Source: Idiomarina fontislapidosi (GTDB taxonomy: Bacteria > Pseudomonadota > Gammaproteobacteria > Enterobacterales > Alteromonadaceae). From it: a stretch of 64,000 nucleotides of DNA. The stretch is taken from NCBI RefSeq assembly GCF_003226255.1, contig NZ_QJST01000005.1:62001-126000 (forward strand), given 5' to 3'. Shown piece by piece: positions 26,965 through 36,093 of the stretch; the first letter of the stretch is position 1; each line of letters opens with the position of its first letter. The translations under genes and the position numbers were made by a program. Below the pieces are notes generated by a model, which was not told the origin of the DNA, searched no databases, and saw nothing but the letters and a program-made list of their open reading frames with translations.

Positions 26965-27747
26965 TCAACGTTTAAAAGGCAGTATTAGGAGTGACCAAAA
27001 TGGCGTATTGCGTTTTTCTTCACGGAATTCACTGAGTCCGATATCCACGTGGTCAGAGCCAGCGGCGGCGCGGTCGGTATAGCTACTGAATAGCCAGTCC
27101 CACCACACCACACTAAAACCATAGTTGCTATTTGTCTCAGCTTTAACACTACTGTGATGAATCCGGTGCAATTCTTGGGTAATGAGCACGCGCCGAACAA
27201 CCGTCTCAAGCTTCGCAGGTAACTGAACGTTGCCGTGATTAAAGAGTGAGCATGCGTTTAAAACAATCTCGAAAAACAATACGGCGACAGCAGGCACACC
27301 CAACAAAATAATAGCGAGCGCTTTAATACCTAAACTAAGCACCATTTCAATGGGGTGAAAACGCACGCCTGTGGTCACATCAAAGTCAGGGTCGGCGTGG
27401 TGGACGCGGTGCAAGCGCCATAACCACGGCACTTGGTGAAACATGCGGTGCTGCCAATAGAGTACGAGATCGAGTACCACCATACTTAGAATAACCGCAA
27501 GCCATAGCGGCAACTCAAACTGATTAAACAGCCCCCACGTATGTTCTGTGCTCCACAAAGCAATCCCTGTCAGCCCAAGCGGCGCAACCAAACGCATTAA
27601 CACACTGGAGCTGATAATCAGTCCAAGGTGACTGCGCCAACGGCGCCACCGACTGACACGCTGTTGCCGTTTCGGATTTGCCGCCTCCCACCTCAACATC
27701 AATGCCAGTATCGCGACAAAAATGCCTAATCGAATCCATGCTTCCAT
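26965..27747 (-). CDS. Sterol desaturase / fatty acid hydroxylase family membrane protein
   Basis: Membrane di-iron enzyme family that hydroxylates or desaturates lipid chains; the substrate here is unknown. The 260-residue protein has about four hydrophobic segments and the histidine clusters HRMFH, LHRVHH, and later LHRIHH that bind the two irons. Last gene of the tight run from 36.8 kb, 4 bases after the phosphatidyltransferase gene. That neighbour, and not the family name, points to a membrane lipid as substrate; a sterol is unlikely in this kind of bacterium. Confidence 0.85.
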   Translation of the reverse strand: MEAWIRLGIFVAILALMLRWEAANPKRQQRVSRWRRWRSHLGLIISSSVLMRLVAPLGLTGIALWSTEHTWGLFNQFELPLWLAVILSMVVLDLVLYWQHRMFHQVPWLWRLHRVHHADPDFDVTTGVRFHPIEMVLSLGIKALAIILLGVPAVAVLFFEIVLNACSLFNHGNVQLPAKLETVVRRVLITQELHRIHHSSVKAETNSNYGFSVVWWDWLFSSYTDRAAAGSDHVDIGLSEFREEKRNTPFWSLLILPFKR

Positions 27748-27751
27748 CGCT

Positions 27752-28366
27752 TTAGTTGTCCGCTTTTAAGGTATTAAACCCTGCCCAAATACGCGTTGCC
27801 GTTGTAACCCAGCACACCGTACCGAATAGCCAGGCAATCATGACAAAATGCTGTGGTAACAAACACAACAGTATGAACACCGCAAAGGTTTCAAAGCCCT
27901 CTGCCAGACCGCCCATGTAATACATGGATTTATTGGGGTAATGCGGGTTGTTTAATCCGCGCTTTGATGCCTGAACAGCAAACGCTAAAAAGCTCGTACC
28001 TGTCCCAACAAAAGATAGCATCAAAAACAAGCCAGCCAGCAAGTGTTCATGCGGGCTGCTTAGAATAAATCCAACAACCACCGCCTGATAAAAAATAAAG
28101 TCTAATACAATATCCAAAAAGCCGCCTGCATCGGTGGTTCGCGTGCGCCGAGCGACGGCACCATCGAGTCCATCCGCAAGTCGATTTAGCAGAATCGCAA
28201 TAAGTGCCAGCTCGAACGCGCCAGCCGCTAACAGAGGTACGGCTAATAGACCCAACGCAAACCCTACAAGAGTCACCTGATTGGCGGTCACCGCTCGATT
28301 AACAAGTAACTCAGCTGGCTTATCCAGTAATTTGTGTAGCGGCGGAATGAGATACCGATCAATCAT
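27752..28366 (-). CDS. CDP-alcohol phosphatidyltransferase family protein (YnjF-like)
   Basis: Integral membrane enzyme family that transfers a phosphatidyl or similar group from a CDP-linked donor to an alcohol. The 204-residue protein shows the catalytic pattern LADGLDGAVARR followed by GGFLDIVLDF, with all the metal-binding aspartates. About six hydrophobic segments follow. In E. coli ynjF, of the same family, sits beside ynjBCD, and the same pairing occurs here: its start overlaps the ATPase gene by 8 bases. Donor and acceptor are unknown. Confidence 0.88.
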   Translation of the reverse strand: MIDRYLIPPLHKLLDKPAELLVNRAVTANQVTLVGFALGLLAVPLLAAGAFELALIAILLNRLADGLDGAVARRTRTTDAGGFLDIVLDFIFYQAVVVGFILSSPHEHLLAGLFLMLSFVGTGTSFLAFAVQASKRGLNNPHYPNKSMYYMGGLAEGFETFAVFILLCLLPQHFVMIAWLFGTVCWVTTATRIWAGFNTLKADN

Positions 28367-28982
28367 AATAATAGTGCTCTAAATTAACGACTTCGCCCGG
28401 CGCATCGGCTGGATCATGAGTCACCAGCATGGCAGGCATCTGTGCATCCGCCAACTTAGACCATGTAAACTCACGTACGCTTGTTCTTAATTTTACGTCG
28501 AGTGCAGAGAAGGGTTCATCCAGCAGTATACTTTTTGGTGACGCGGCTAAACTTCGCAATAGAGCAATGCGCGCACGCTGGCCGCCACTTAATTCAGCCG
28601 GGTACGCATCGCCGTACTCCGATAAGCCCACCGAATTAAGTTGCTCGGCGACCCAAGCTTGTCTATCCGCTGATTGTGCGGTTCGCGCAAAAAGTAAATT
28701 TTGCTGCACAGTCATATGCGGAAACAAATCCGCCTGTTGTGTTACTAAGCCGATATTGCGCTGCTCAATCGGTCGTTGCGTTAAATCGACGCCATTTAGG
28801 CTCAGTTCACCCGCAATGGCGACGTTGGGTTGCGGCACACCCAGCACCCATTGCAACAAACTGGATTTACCAATACCACTGGCTCCCGTTAGCGTCAGCA
28901 CTTGTCCGGGTGCCACCGACAGTTTGGGAATCACCAGTTGGTGGTGTTTGAACACCATGGTCAAATGATTAATTTCGAGCAC
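28359..28982 (-). CDS. ABC transporter ATP-binding protein, YnjD-like
   Basis: Energises the importer encoded with the next two genes upstream. The 207-residue protein has Walker A GASGIGKSS, a Q-loop in VTQQADLFP, signature LSGGQRARIAL, Walker B SILLDEPFSAL and the switch histidine in VTHD; all are intact. It is at the short end for an importer ATPase and lacks the C-terminal regulatory extension of iron or sulfate types. The start overlaps the permease gene by 14 bases. Confidence 0.92.
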   Translation of the reverse strand: MLEINHLTMVFKHHQLVIPKLSVAPGQVLTLTGASGIGKSSLLQWVLGVPQPNVAIAGELSLNGVDLTQRPIEQRNIGLVTQQADLFPHMTVQQNLLFARTAQSADRQAWVAEQLNSVGLSEYGDAYPAELSGGQRARIALLRSLAASPKSILLDEPFSALDVKLRTSVREFTWSKLADAQMPAMLVTHDPADAPGEVVNLEHYYYD

Positions 28983-30567
28983 GTGTTACTCCTAGCGCCA
29001 CCATAAATATTATCCACACACTGACCCACTGCATCAGAGCATACACGCTTGCTAAACGCCAATCACCGCCGGAGGCGATACTCACCGCTTCGGTCGTAAG
29101 CGTAGGATGGGTCACAGGCGCCAACCATTGCGTCGGTAAGTACTGTGCCACGCTAATTGAGAACGCCATCGCCCACGCCAAGGCTAGTGGCCGCTTTAAC
29201 ATCGGGGCAAGTACTCTAAACCAAGCCGCCCAAGGTCCATACCCCAAACTACGCGCTTGCCAGAGCCACCGTCTAGGATACGCTAAATAAGCGCCGTGCA
29301 AGGTTAAGTAAGCATAGGGGAAGCAAAACACTGTGTGCGACCATAACAGCCACACAAAACTGTTATCAGGTCCAACCTGCCGTTGCCAGCCAAGCACCAA
29401 TACCAGTTGTGGAATGATCAACATGATCAACCAAGCGGCATTGAGCTTGCTTTGTTGTCGCTGAGCTTGCAACTCTAAAAGAATAACCGCCGAAAGCCAT
29501 GCAAGGGTGGCGCTGAACACCGCCAGTGTCCATGTGTTATAAAGTAAAGGCGCAATGTAAGGCCACTCCGAAAGCCAGCGTTCCCATTGCCACCCTTGTG
29601 GCCATAACGCGGGATAAAACCACCCTTGCTGGCCCGACTGCAAAATCAAACTGGTAAGCACCGCTAGCGCTAATAAAGTCCAAAACCAGGGCTTGCTCGA
29701 GGCATTACCACCTGTGCCGCCGGACTGCGAGCGCCGCCCCGTTATTGCACACCGACCCAGCGCCCTTTGCAACAGCCACTCTAAACCGCGCAATAACAGC
29801 AAGCTGATGAATGCCAACAGCACTAAGAGTAACGCCCCCCAAGCGACCCAGTCGTTATCTCCGGCGCTAAATTGCCAGTTCAACTCAAACACCTGATGCG
29901 CCAGCAGTGCGGGCGCGTTGGGTCCCACCAACAACGGAATATCCACCACCGAAACGGTGTAAATTGCGATGATATACAACGGGAGTCGCAGTGGTTTAAG
30001 TAACGCGGGTACCACAATCAGCCACCAAAACCGGCGTTGGCTGTAGCCTAATGCAAGCGCCTGTTGCTGCCAGCGTGCAATCGGCATTTGCCGTATATTC
30101 GCCTGTGCCATCAGCAACAAAAACGGAAGCTCTTTAAGAATCAACACCACCAACAACGTCAAGGTGCTCTTCGCCGAGAGCCAACTCGACTGCACCGGTC
30201 CTTGCCAAGCTGGCAATAGCGCATCAACTAAGCGCACAAGCCAACCAGAAGGACTGACAAGCCATAATAAGCCAATAGCAAAGGCGACGTGCGGCACCGC
30301 AATAAAACTGGCCCAGGTAGCGTTCAGGTGGCGTCCACGGGAACCTGCCAGTGCCGCGAATAAAACCACGACGCTAGTCAGTACGGTCACCAGCAAGGTA
30401 AGCCAAGCACTCTCGCCTAAGCCCTCCCACGCACTACCAATTGACGCGTTAAGCGGCGTTGTTGTCACATGCCAAGCGATCACCACCAACGGCACAATGA
30501 TCCACAGTAATGCGAGCCCAGCGCGCGTCAACCGATTCATGGTTAACGTGGGTAACGTTGTTGCCAT
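28969..30567 (-). CDS. ABC transporter permease, double-length, YnjC-like
   Basis: 532-residue inner-membrane protein with two permease halves in one chain (about 50-270 and 320-530), each with several hydrophobic segments and a cytoplasmic loop of the EAA type (for example ARSLGYGPWAAWFRVLAP in the second half and ALALGYSQRRFWWLIVVP in the first). This two-in-one layout is that of ferric-iron, thiamine and YnjC permeases. The ATG at 30567 overlaps the binding-protein gene by 25 bases; another ATG at 30540, two bases after that gene's stop, is equally possible. Confidence 0.88.
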   Translation of the reverse strand: MATTLPTLTMNRLTRAGLALLWIIVPLVVIAWHVTTTPLNASIGSAWEGLGESAWLTLLVTVLTSVVVLFAALAGSRGRHLNATWASFIAVPHVAFAIGLLWLVSPSGWLVRLVDALLPAWQGPVQSSWLSAKSTLTLLVVLILKELPFLLLMAQANIRQMPIARWQQQALALGYSQRRFWWLIVVPALLKPLRLPLYIIAIYTVSVVDIPLLVGPNAPALLAHQVFELNWQFSAGDNDWVAWGALLLVLLAFISLLLLRGLEWLLQRALGRCAITGRRSQSGGTGGNASSKPWFWTLLALAVLTSLILQSGQQGWFYPALWPQGWQWERWLSEWPYIAPLLYNTWTLAVFSATLAWLSAVILLELQAQRQQSKLNAAWLIMLIIPQLVLVLGWQRQVGPDNSFVWLLWSHTVFCFPYAYLTLHGAYLAYPRRWLWQARSLGYGPWAAWFRVLAPMLKRPLALAWAMAFSISVAQYLPTQWLAPVTHPTLTTEAVSIASGGDWRLASVYALMQWVSVWIIFMVALGVTRARN

Positions 30568-31628
30568 TGCTGTTCAAGGTAGCTCTGCCAACTGGCATGA
30601 AACTCGGTAGCCACAGGCAGTAGAGGCGGCATATCGGCAAGCTCAAGATCCAGAACAGTGGGGTCACCCCAGCCAGACAAGTCGGCTTTTTTGCGTTGCG
30701 CCGTTTCAGACAAGAAAAAGCGAATCACGCGTTGCGCGGCTTCTGCATGCTGACTGGTTGTAGGCACGGCTAAGTAGTGGCTGTTGGTAATCGCACCCTC
30801 GCCGAGTGTCACGCGCTTGGTGCCTTGCGGCACGCGTGCTTGATTAACCAACGTTTTCACTTCGTTGGGGTTAAACGAGAGCGCGATATCTAGCTGTTGG
30901 TTAGCGAACCAATTAAGCTGCTGCGCTGCACTCGACGGAAAGTTTTCGCCCCCTTGCCATAACAAGGGTTGCAACTCATCCAAGTAAGTCCACAACGGCG
31001 CTGTCAGCTTTTCCGCATCGACAGCGTCTACTGGTTGCCTGAAGGCGGTATCTTGCTCAGACAGCGACAGCAACAAGGACTTTAAAAATGTCGTCCCGTG
31101 AAACTCCGGCGGCTTTGGATAGGTCATGCGCCCCGGGTGTTGGGCCGCGTACTCAAGTAGCTCATTGGCGCTGACTTGATCACCGGCGATACAGCTCTGG
31201 CAGGTCAACAAATAAAACTGCCCGACTCCCCACGGTACTTCCAAACCTTCAATCGGCTCACCAAAGTCACTGCGCCAATCTAAGTCATCATTCAATGTGG
31301 TGTCTAAATCGAGCTCGGCAACAACCGCACGCAACCGATCCGCGGCTTTGAGTGCATGAAAGTTCTCGCCATTAATCCACACTAAGTCAGCGTTGCTTTG
31401 TCCATCAACCAGTTGTTTAACCACCTCGGCGATATCAGCCACTTTCACATGGTGTAATTGAATCCCTTCTGGCTGCAGCTCCTTTGCGGCCCAACGTATA
31501 TAGTCATTAATCGCCGGGTTCCCGCCCCATGCGTAAAAATATACGGGTGTTGGCTTATCCTGTGCCGAACTCGGCACGGAAAAAACACTGACCACTATCG
31601 CTGTTAGCAGTAAAAACAGATATCTCAT
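30543..31628 (-). CDS. ABC transporter substrate-binding protein, YnjB-like
   Basis: Periplasmic binding protein of 361 aa. MRYLFLLLTAIVV begins a signal peptide ending near SSA-Q. Mature features include PVYFYAWGGNPAINDYIRWA at the N-terminus and ADLVWINGENFHALKAAD, as in the YnjB family of extracellular binding proteins. This ATG overlaps the upstream stop as ATGA; longer in-frame starts would bury the signal peptide. The ligand is unknown: the wider fold group binds iron, thiamine or polyamines, and no diagnostic residues can be named from sequence. Confidence 0.88.
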   Translation of the reverse strand: MRYLFLLLTAIVVSVFSVPSSAQDKPTPVYFYAWGGNPAINDYIRWAAKELQPEGIQLHHVKVADIAEVVKQLVDGQSNADLVWINGENFHALKAADRLRAVVAELDLDTTLNDDLDWRSDFGEPIEGLEVPWGVGQFYLLTCQSCIAGDQVSANELLEYAAQHPGRMTYPKPPEFHGTTFLKSLLLSLSEQDTAFRQPVDAVDAEKLTAPLWTYLDELQPLLWQGGENFPSSAAQQLNWFANQQLDIALSFNPNEVKTLVNQARVPQGTKRVTLGEGAITNSHYLAVPTTSQHAEAAQRVIRFFLSETAQRKKADLSGWGDPTVLDLELADMPPLLPVATEFHASWQSYLEQQWQQRYPR

Positions 31629-33766
31629 GAACGTAACCATCGATGCAGCTTTTCGACCCACTTTAACAGTTTTTCGGGAGCATGCGCGCGCTTCCACTCA
31701 CCGGCAGCGTATTTATTGGCTTCTGCGAGTGTCGGATAACTGTGGATGGTACCCAAAATCTTATTGAGTCCAATACCGTGCTTCATGGCTAAAACAAACT
31801 CGGCCAACAGTTCGCCTGCCTGCGGACCAACAATATTAACACCCAGGATCGTATCTTTACCGGGTTTGGTCAGCACTTTGACACGCCCATTCGCTTGGCC
31901 ATCGGCAATAGCTCGGTCTAATTCGGCGATGTCATAACAGGTGGTTTCATAGTCCACTTGCTGCGCCTGTGCTTGTTGTTCAGTCAAGCCGACGTTAGCG
32001 ACCTGAGGCGACGTGTAGGTCACCCAAGGAATCACTGAGTAATCAACACGGAATCGTTTAAAGCGTCCGAACAACGCGTTTACGGTTGCGTACCACGCCT
32101 GATGTGAAGCGACATGAGTGAACTGATAAGGCCCAGCGACATCACCGCAGGCATACATGTTCGGCATACTGGTTTGCATAAACTCATCCACCTGGATGGT
32201 TTTGCCATGCTCAATACCCAGCTCCTTAAGACCGAAGCCTTCTAGATTTGCCTGACGCCCTAATGCCAAAAGCACACGATCAGCACCGAGTTGTTGTGCG
32301 CCCTCGTTACCTTCGACATCCAGAAGGATCCCCTGCTCGCTTTGGCTAAACGCCTTGGCTTGAGTCCCTAAATGGAGCTGCACACCATCATCTTGTAAAG
32401 CACGAGCCACATAGTTCGAAGTATCTTCATCCTCATTACTCAGTACGCGGTCCTTCATTTCAACAAGGTGGACTTCACTGCCTAACCGCTGAAAAGCCTG
32501 CGCCATTTCGCAGCCAATCGGTCCGCCGCCTAGGATTAGGAGTCGTTTAGGAAGCTCATCAAGTTGCCACAAATTATCCGAGGTGAGGTAATCGATGGTA
32601 TCGATGCCCGGTAAGTTCGGTACTAATGGGCGCGCGCCTGTCGCGACAACAATGTGTTTGGTGGTTAAACGACGGACTTCGCCTTGCTGCTTAAGCTCAA
32701 CCTCCCATGGCGATACAATCGTTGCTTCTCCCAGCTCGACATTTACACCCAGACCTTGATAGCGCTCGACCGAATCATGGGGTTCAATGCGTTGAATGAC
32801 TTGCTGCACCCGTGCCAATACCTGCTTAAAATCAACACTCACAGGTTGTGCTGTGATCCCCAATTGTTCGCTATGGCGCATATGGTGCACTTGGTTGGCA
32901 ACATGTAACAACGCCTTAGAGGGCACGCACCCTGTATTTAAGCAATCACCGCCCATTTTATCACGTTCAATCAGCGTCACTTTTGCTTTAACGGTCGCAG
33001 CAATGTAAGCACTCACCAACCCCGCTGAACCAGCGCCAATGACGATGAGGTTATTGTCATACTGCTGGGGTCGAGTGAAACCTTTAAACGCCCGACGACG
33101 CTTGATGAGCGTAAGTAACCACTTCGCCAGTAACGGGAACACACCCAACAACACAAACGCCCCGATCAGGTCGGCAGAGACCACATCGCCGACTTGTTCG
33201 ATATCGGCTAACTGTGTGCCCGCGTTCACATAGACTACAGTACCGAGCAGCATGCCGACTTGACTCACCCAATAAAAGGTCCACGTGCGTATTTGCGTAA
33301 GACCCAACGCAAGATTAATCACAAAGAACGGAAAAATGGGCACCAGCCGTAAACTCAGCAGATAAAAGGCGCCGTCCCGTTTTACGCCGCGATTGATGGC
33401 CTCGAGCCGTTGACCAAACTTGCTTTGCACCCAGTCTTTTAATAAAAAGCGTGCACTTAAAAACGCCAGTAAGGCGCCAACAGAGCTTGCAAAGCTCGCC
33501 AGCAATAATCCCCAACCGAGCCCAAAGATAGCCCCCGCACCTAAGGTGAGAATGGTGGCACCGGGGATCGATAACGCGGTCACCAAGACATAAGCAACAA
33601 AGTAAATGGCAAAAGTGAGCAAGGGCTCTGCTTCGAACCATCCATTAACCCGCGCTTGTTGGTCTTTTAACGTATTGAGGTTGAGGTATTGCGTGACATC
33701 AAACACCATCACCGCGGCGATGGCGGCGACGATGACCAGCGCCAACAGAATTTTTTTTACGGACAC
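31625..33766 (-). CDS. TVP38/TMEM64 membrane domain fused to FAD-dependent disulfide oxidoreductase
   Basis: 713 aa in two parts. Residues 1 to about 225 form a DedA-superfamily TVP38/TMEM64 domain with several hydrophobic segments and the conserved ALSIPGATILTLGAGAIFG. Residues 235-713 are a pyridine nucleotide-disulfide oxidoreductase: FAD loop GAGSAGLVSAY, redox pair in GGDCLNTGCVPSKALL, NAD(P) loop LGGGPIGCEMA, and HSYPTLAEA near the C-terminus with the active-site-type histidine and glutamate. It lacks the heavy-metal domain and C-terminal cysteines of mercuric reductase. The start is GTG with AGGAG 6 bases before. It overlaps the binding-protein gene by 4 bases. Confidence 0.9.
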   Translation of the reverse strand: MSVKKILLALVIVAAIAAVMVFDVTQYLNLNTLKDQQARVNGWFEAEPLLTFAIYFVAYVLVTALSIPGATILTLGAGAIFGLGWGLLLASFASSVGALLAFLSARFLLKDWVQSKFGQRLEAINRGVKRDGAFYLLSLRLVPIFPFFVINLALGLTQIRTWTFYWVSQVGMLLGTVVYVNAGTQLADIEQVGDVVSADLIGAFVLLGVFPLLAKWLLTLIKRRRAFKGFTRPQQYDNNLIVIGAGSAGLVSAYIAATVKAKVTLIERDKMGGDCLNTGCVPSKALLHVANQVHHMRHSEQLGITAQPVSVDFKQVLARVQQVIQRIEPHDSVERYQGLGVNVELGEATIVSPWEVELKQQGEVRRLTTKHIVVATGARPLVPNLPGIDTIDYLTSDNLWQLDELPKRLLILGGGPIGCEMAQAFQRLGSEVHLVEMKDRVLSNEDEDTSNYVARALQDDGVQLHLGTQAKAFSQSEQGILLDVEGNEGAQQLGADRVLLALGRQANLEGFGLKELGIEHGKTIQVDEFMQTSMPNMYACGDVAGPYQFTHVASHQAWYATVNALFGRFKRFRVDYSVIPWVTYTSPQVANVGLTEQQAQAQQVDYETTCYDIAELDRAIADGQANGRVKVLTKPGKDTILGVNIVGPQAGELLAEFVLAMKHGIGLNKILGTIHSYPTLAEANKYAAGEWKRAHAPEKLLKWVEKLHRWLRS

Positions 33767-33777
33767 AAAGGCTCCTT

Positions 33778-36078
33778 TTAAAAGCGGTAATCAACAGTGA
33801 GCTGCGCGTGGCGCGGTAACGACGGAAACGCTAAGGTCGAACCAAAGTAGCCGCCCTCAAATACTGGTGACCAATTTTCTTCGTCGGTGACATTAAACAC
33901 ATCGACGCGCGCACTCAACTGTGCGGTCATCTGATAGGTCGCATTCAGGTTCAGCATATATTGATCGCGGATCATCACCGTTTGCAAATAATCAAGCGGG
34001 TAACTTTCGGTGTAATTGGCATCCCCCCCCACGGACCACTGTGGTGTCACCTGCCATCCCGCCACGGCCGATGCCTGCACCTCGGGCACGCCTTGTAAGC
34101 GCTGGTTAGACGCTGGAAATGCCGCAAAGTTAGGTGCGCCGATGCCCGTGCCTTCGATAATATCAGGGCGCGAATCGTCAAATAAATCCGCAATTTGCCG
34201 CGTATCTTGAAAAGCCGCGGAATTATCATAATGTGCATCAAGATAGCTCGCCGCAAGTGTCATCCAAAAGCCGTGTTCATTGCGGTAATTCCACTGCGCT
34301 TCGACCCCCTGCGTGGCAATACCACTATTGGAACCATCTCGATTACGCAAGCTGCGCGTTTGGTCAAACATGACAACGTCGGCATACCAGCGGCTATTGA
34401 CCGGTGCTATTTTGATGCCGAGTTCGTACAACGTATTTTCGGTGGCGAAATTCTGTGAATCGATGACTTGGTTGGCATTCAATACGGTACCGCCCGCCAT
34501 TGAATTTGAGGTCGAATCACTCTCGTACGCCGATGCATAGACCATCACCGCACTCGACAGTTGATACTGAGACGACAAACTCACCGCACTTAACCAATCG
34601 CTATAACTGTCTTCTGCAGCATCAAAGCCCGCAGGTGGTAACGGATCTTTGGCGATGACATCATAATAGTCGATACGTGCGCCCGCAGTAAGTTGCCAAC
34701 GATCGGTTAATGCCAGCTCATGCTGCCCAAACAATCCCCATTGTTGACTTAACGAATCGGTCGTGTCCGACAGAATATAGTCACCAATGCCATCGCCATC
34801 ATTGTCGTAATTGGTTCCTGGTGAAACGAACAGACCTGGACGCAATTGAACGAGCTGAGCTTGCTGCGCCGCAGTTAATGGAATGCGTCGGTTCGCAATC
34901 GGTCCAGTTAAGTCGGATGGGAGGTCAGCTTCGGTACTGAACTGACTGTATCCCAGAACGTCATTCACCCGTACATTAATACCTAAAATAGTGTGATCAT
35001 TGATATGCAATTCAGCGCGGTTCTCAAAGGTATGCGCGCCATCGATGATTTCGACAAAGCTATTTTGGTTTATCCCCTCACGCTCTAGGTATTGATAGTA
35101 AGTACGGTTCACAAAGGTCAGCGTGTCAGACCACTGCTGCTGAAAAGTCGAGTGCAATAACGTTGTTTTAGCGGTGTTAATGTCTGCGGGATCGGTCAAC
35201 ACACGACTGCGATCAATCTCCACTTGTCCGGTCGGACTCACCACGGCAAAGGCGCCTGGCACCGTTGAGCCATTGGGTTGCACACCCTGCCCGGTAATAT
35301 ACAGATTATCGTCAATCAACGCCTGCGTTGGCCGGTTAATACCGGCATTGTCTGTCCACTCGACATCATAGTACTCAAGCCCAATATCCCATTCAGTACG
35401 GCTATTGGGGCTATACCGATAAGCGACAAACACATCGTCGCTGCGGGTCGAGGTAAAATCGTAAAAACTGTCTTGGTCAACGAATTCAGCGCTGACCCGC
35501 AGGGCATGTTTGTCTCGTTTAAGTACCGCATTATGGTCCAACTGCAGTCGATACTGACTCCATTGACCCCACTCGCCACGCACGCGCGAGCGTTCATCAT
35601 CCGTCATCGCCTTTTTCGGCAGCAGATTGACAAAGCCTCCAACGCGTTGCGTCGTCCCAAGCATCACCGGGGGCGCGCCCTTCACCACGGCGATGCCTTC
35701 GATACTATTAAAAGACATCGGTACGCCTAAACCATTATTGCCCGCTTGGCGCCGCATGCCCGCCTCAAACAGCTCACCCAACTGACCCCGCATACTCGGC
35801 AGAGACGGATTGCCAAAGCCTGCTGCGGCAAAACTGTTGGGGGCAAACCGAGCGATATCATGCAGGTCATTAATCGCGGCTTGATCCATCAGCGAACGCG
35901 ATATCATCGTCGCTGAGCGCGGGATTTCCTGCAGTGCATCCGATAGCCCAAATAGCCCTTCGACAGGCTCCTCACTCGGCAAAACGAGGGTTTCGCCTTT
36001 ACCTATTACTTCGATAACTTCGATAGGCTCTTGTGCCAGCGCTGCCACAGGACACAGCATCAACCAAGCGTACTTCAT
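33778..36078 (-). CDS. TonB-dependent siderophore-type receptor
   Basis: Outer-membrane gated channel for a large or scarce ligand. The 766-residue precursor has a short signal peptide ending ALA-Q near residue 15, a TonB-box-like IEVIEVIGKG, a plug domain (about 45-160, with SMRGQLGELFEAGMRR), and a barrel ending in DYRF with terminal aromatic. The plug and barrel resemble ferric-siderophore receptors rather than the long receptors further on in the window. The gene lies 11 bases before the TVP38 fusion gene and 15 after the DUF1499 gene. I see no Fur-box-like palindrome upstream of this run. Confidence 0.88.
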   Translation of the reverse strand: MKYAWLMLCPVAALAQEPIEVIEVIGKGETLVLPSEEPVEGLFGLSDALQEIPRSATMISRSLMDQAAINDLHDIARFAPNSFAAAGFGNPSLPSMRGQLGELFEAGMRRQAGNNGLGVPMSFNSIEGIAVVKGAPPVMLGTTQRVGGFVNLLPKKAMTDDERSRVRGEWGQWSQYRLQLDHNAVLKRDKHALRVSAEFVDQDSFYDFTSTRSDDVFVAYRYSPNSRTEWDIGLEYYDVEWTDNAGINRPTQALIDDNLYITGQGVQPNGSTVPGAFAVVSPTGQVEIDRSRVLTDPADINTAKTTLLHSTFQQQWSDTLTFVNRTYYQYLEREGINQNSFVEIIDGAHTFENRAELHINDHTILGINVRVNDVLGYSQFSTEADLPSDLTGPIANRRIPLTAAQQAQLVQLRPGLFVSPGTNYDNDGDGIGDYILSDTTDSLSQQWGLFGQHELALTDRWQLTAGARIDYYDVIAKDPLPPAGFDAAEDSYSDWLSAVSLSSQYQLSSAVMVYASAYESDSTSNSMAGGTVLNANQVIDSQNFATENTLYELGIKIAPVNSRWYADVVMFDQTRSLRNRDGSNSGIATQGVEAQWNYRNEHGFWMTLAASYLDAHYDNSAAFQDTRQIADLFDDSRPDIIEGTGIGAPNFAAFPASNQRLQGVPEVQASAVAGWQVTPQWSVGGDANYTESYPLDYLQTVMIRDQYMLNLNATYQMTAQLSARVDVFNVTDEENWSPVFEGGYFGSTLAFPSLPRHAQLTVDYRF

Positions 36079-36093
36079 AGTGGAAGTTCCTTG

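Noticed and set aside
26965-27747. Sterol or carotenoid synthesis gene
   Set aside because: The family name is broad; no isoprenoid or sterol gene is nearby, and the neighbour is a phosphatidyltransferase.
31625-33766. Mercuric reductase (MerA)
   Set aside because: The cysteine pair is common to the whole oxidoreductase family; the N-terminal metal domain and the C-terminal cysteines of MerA are missing and no mer genes are near.
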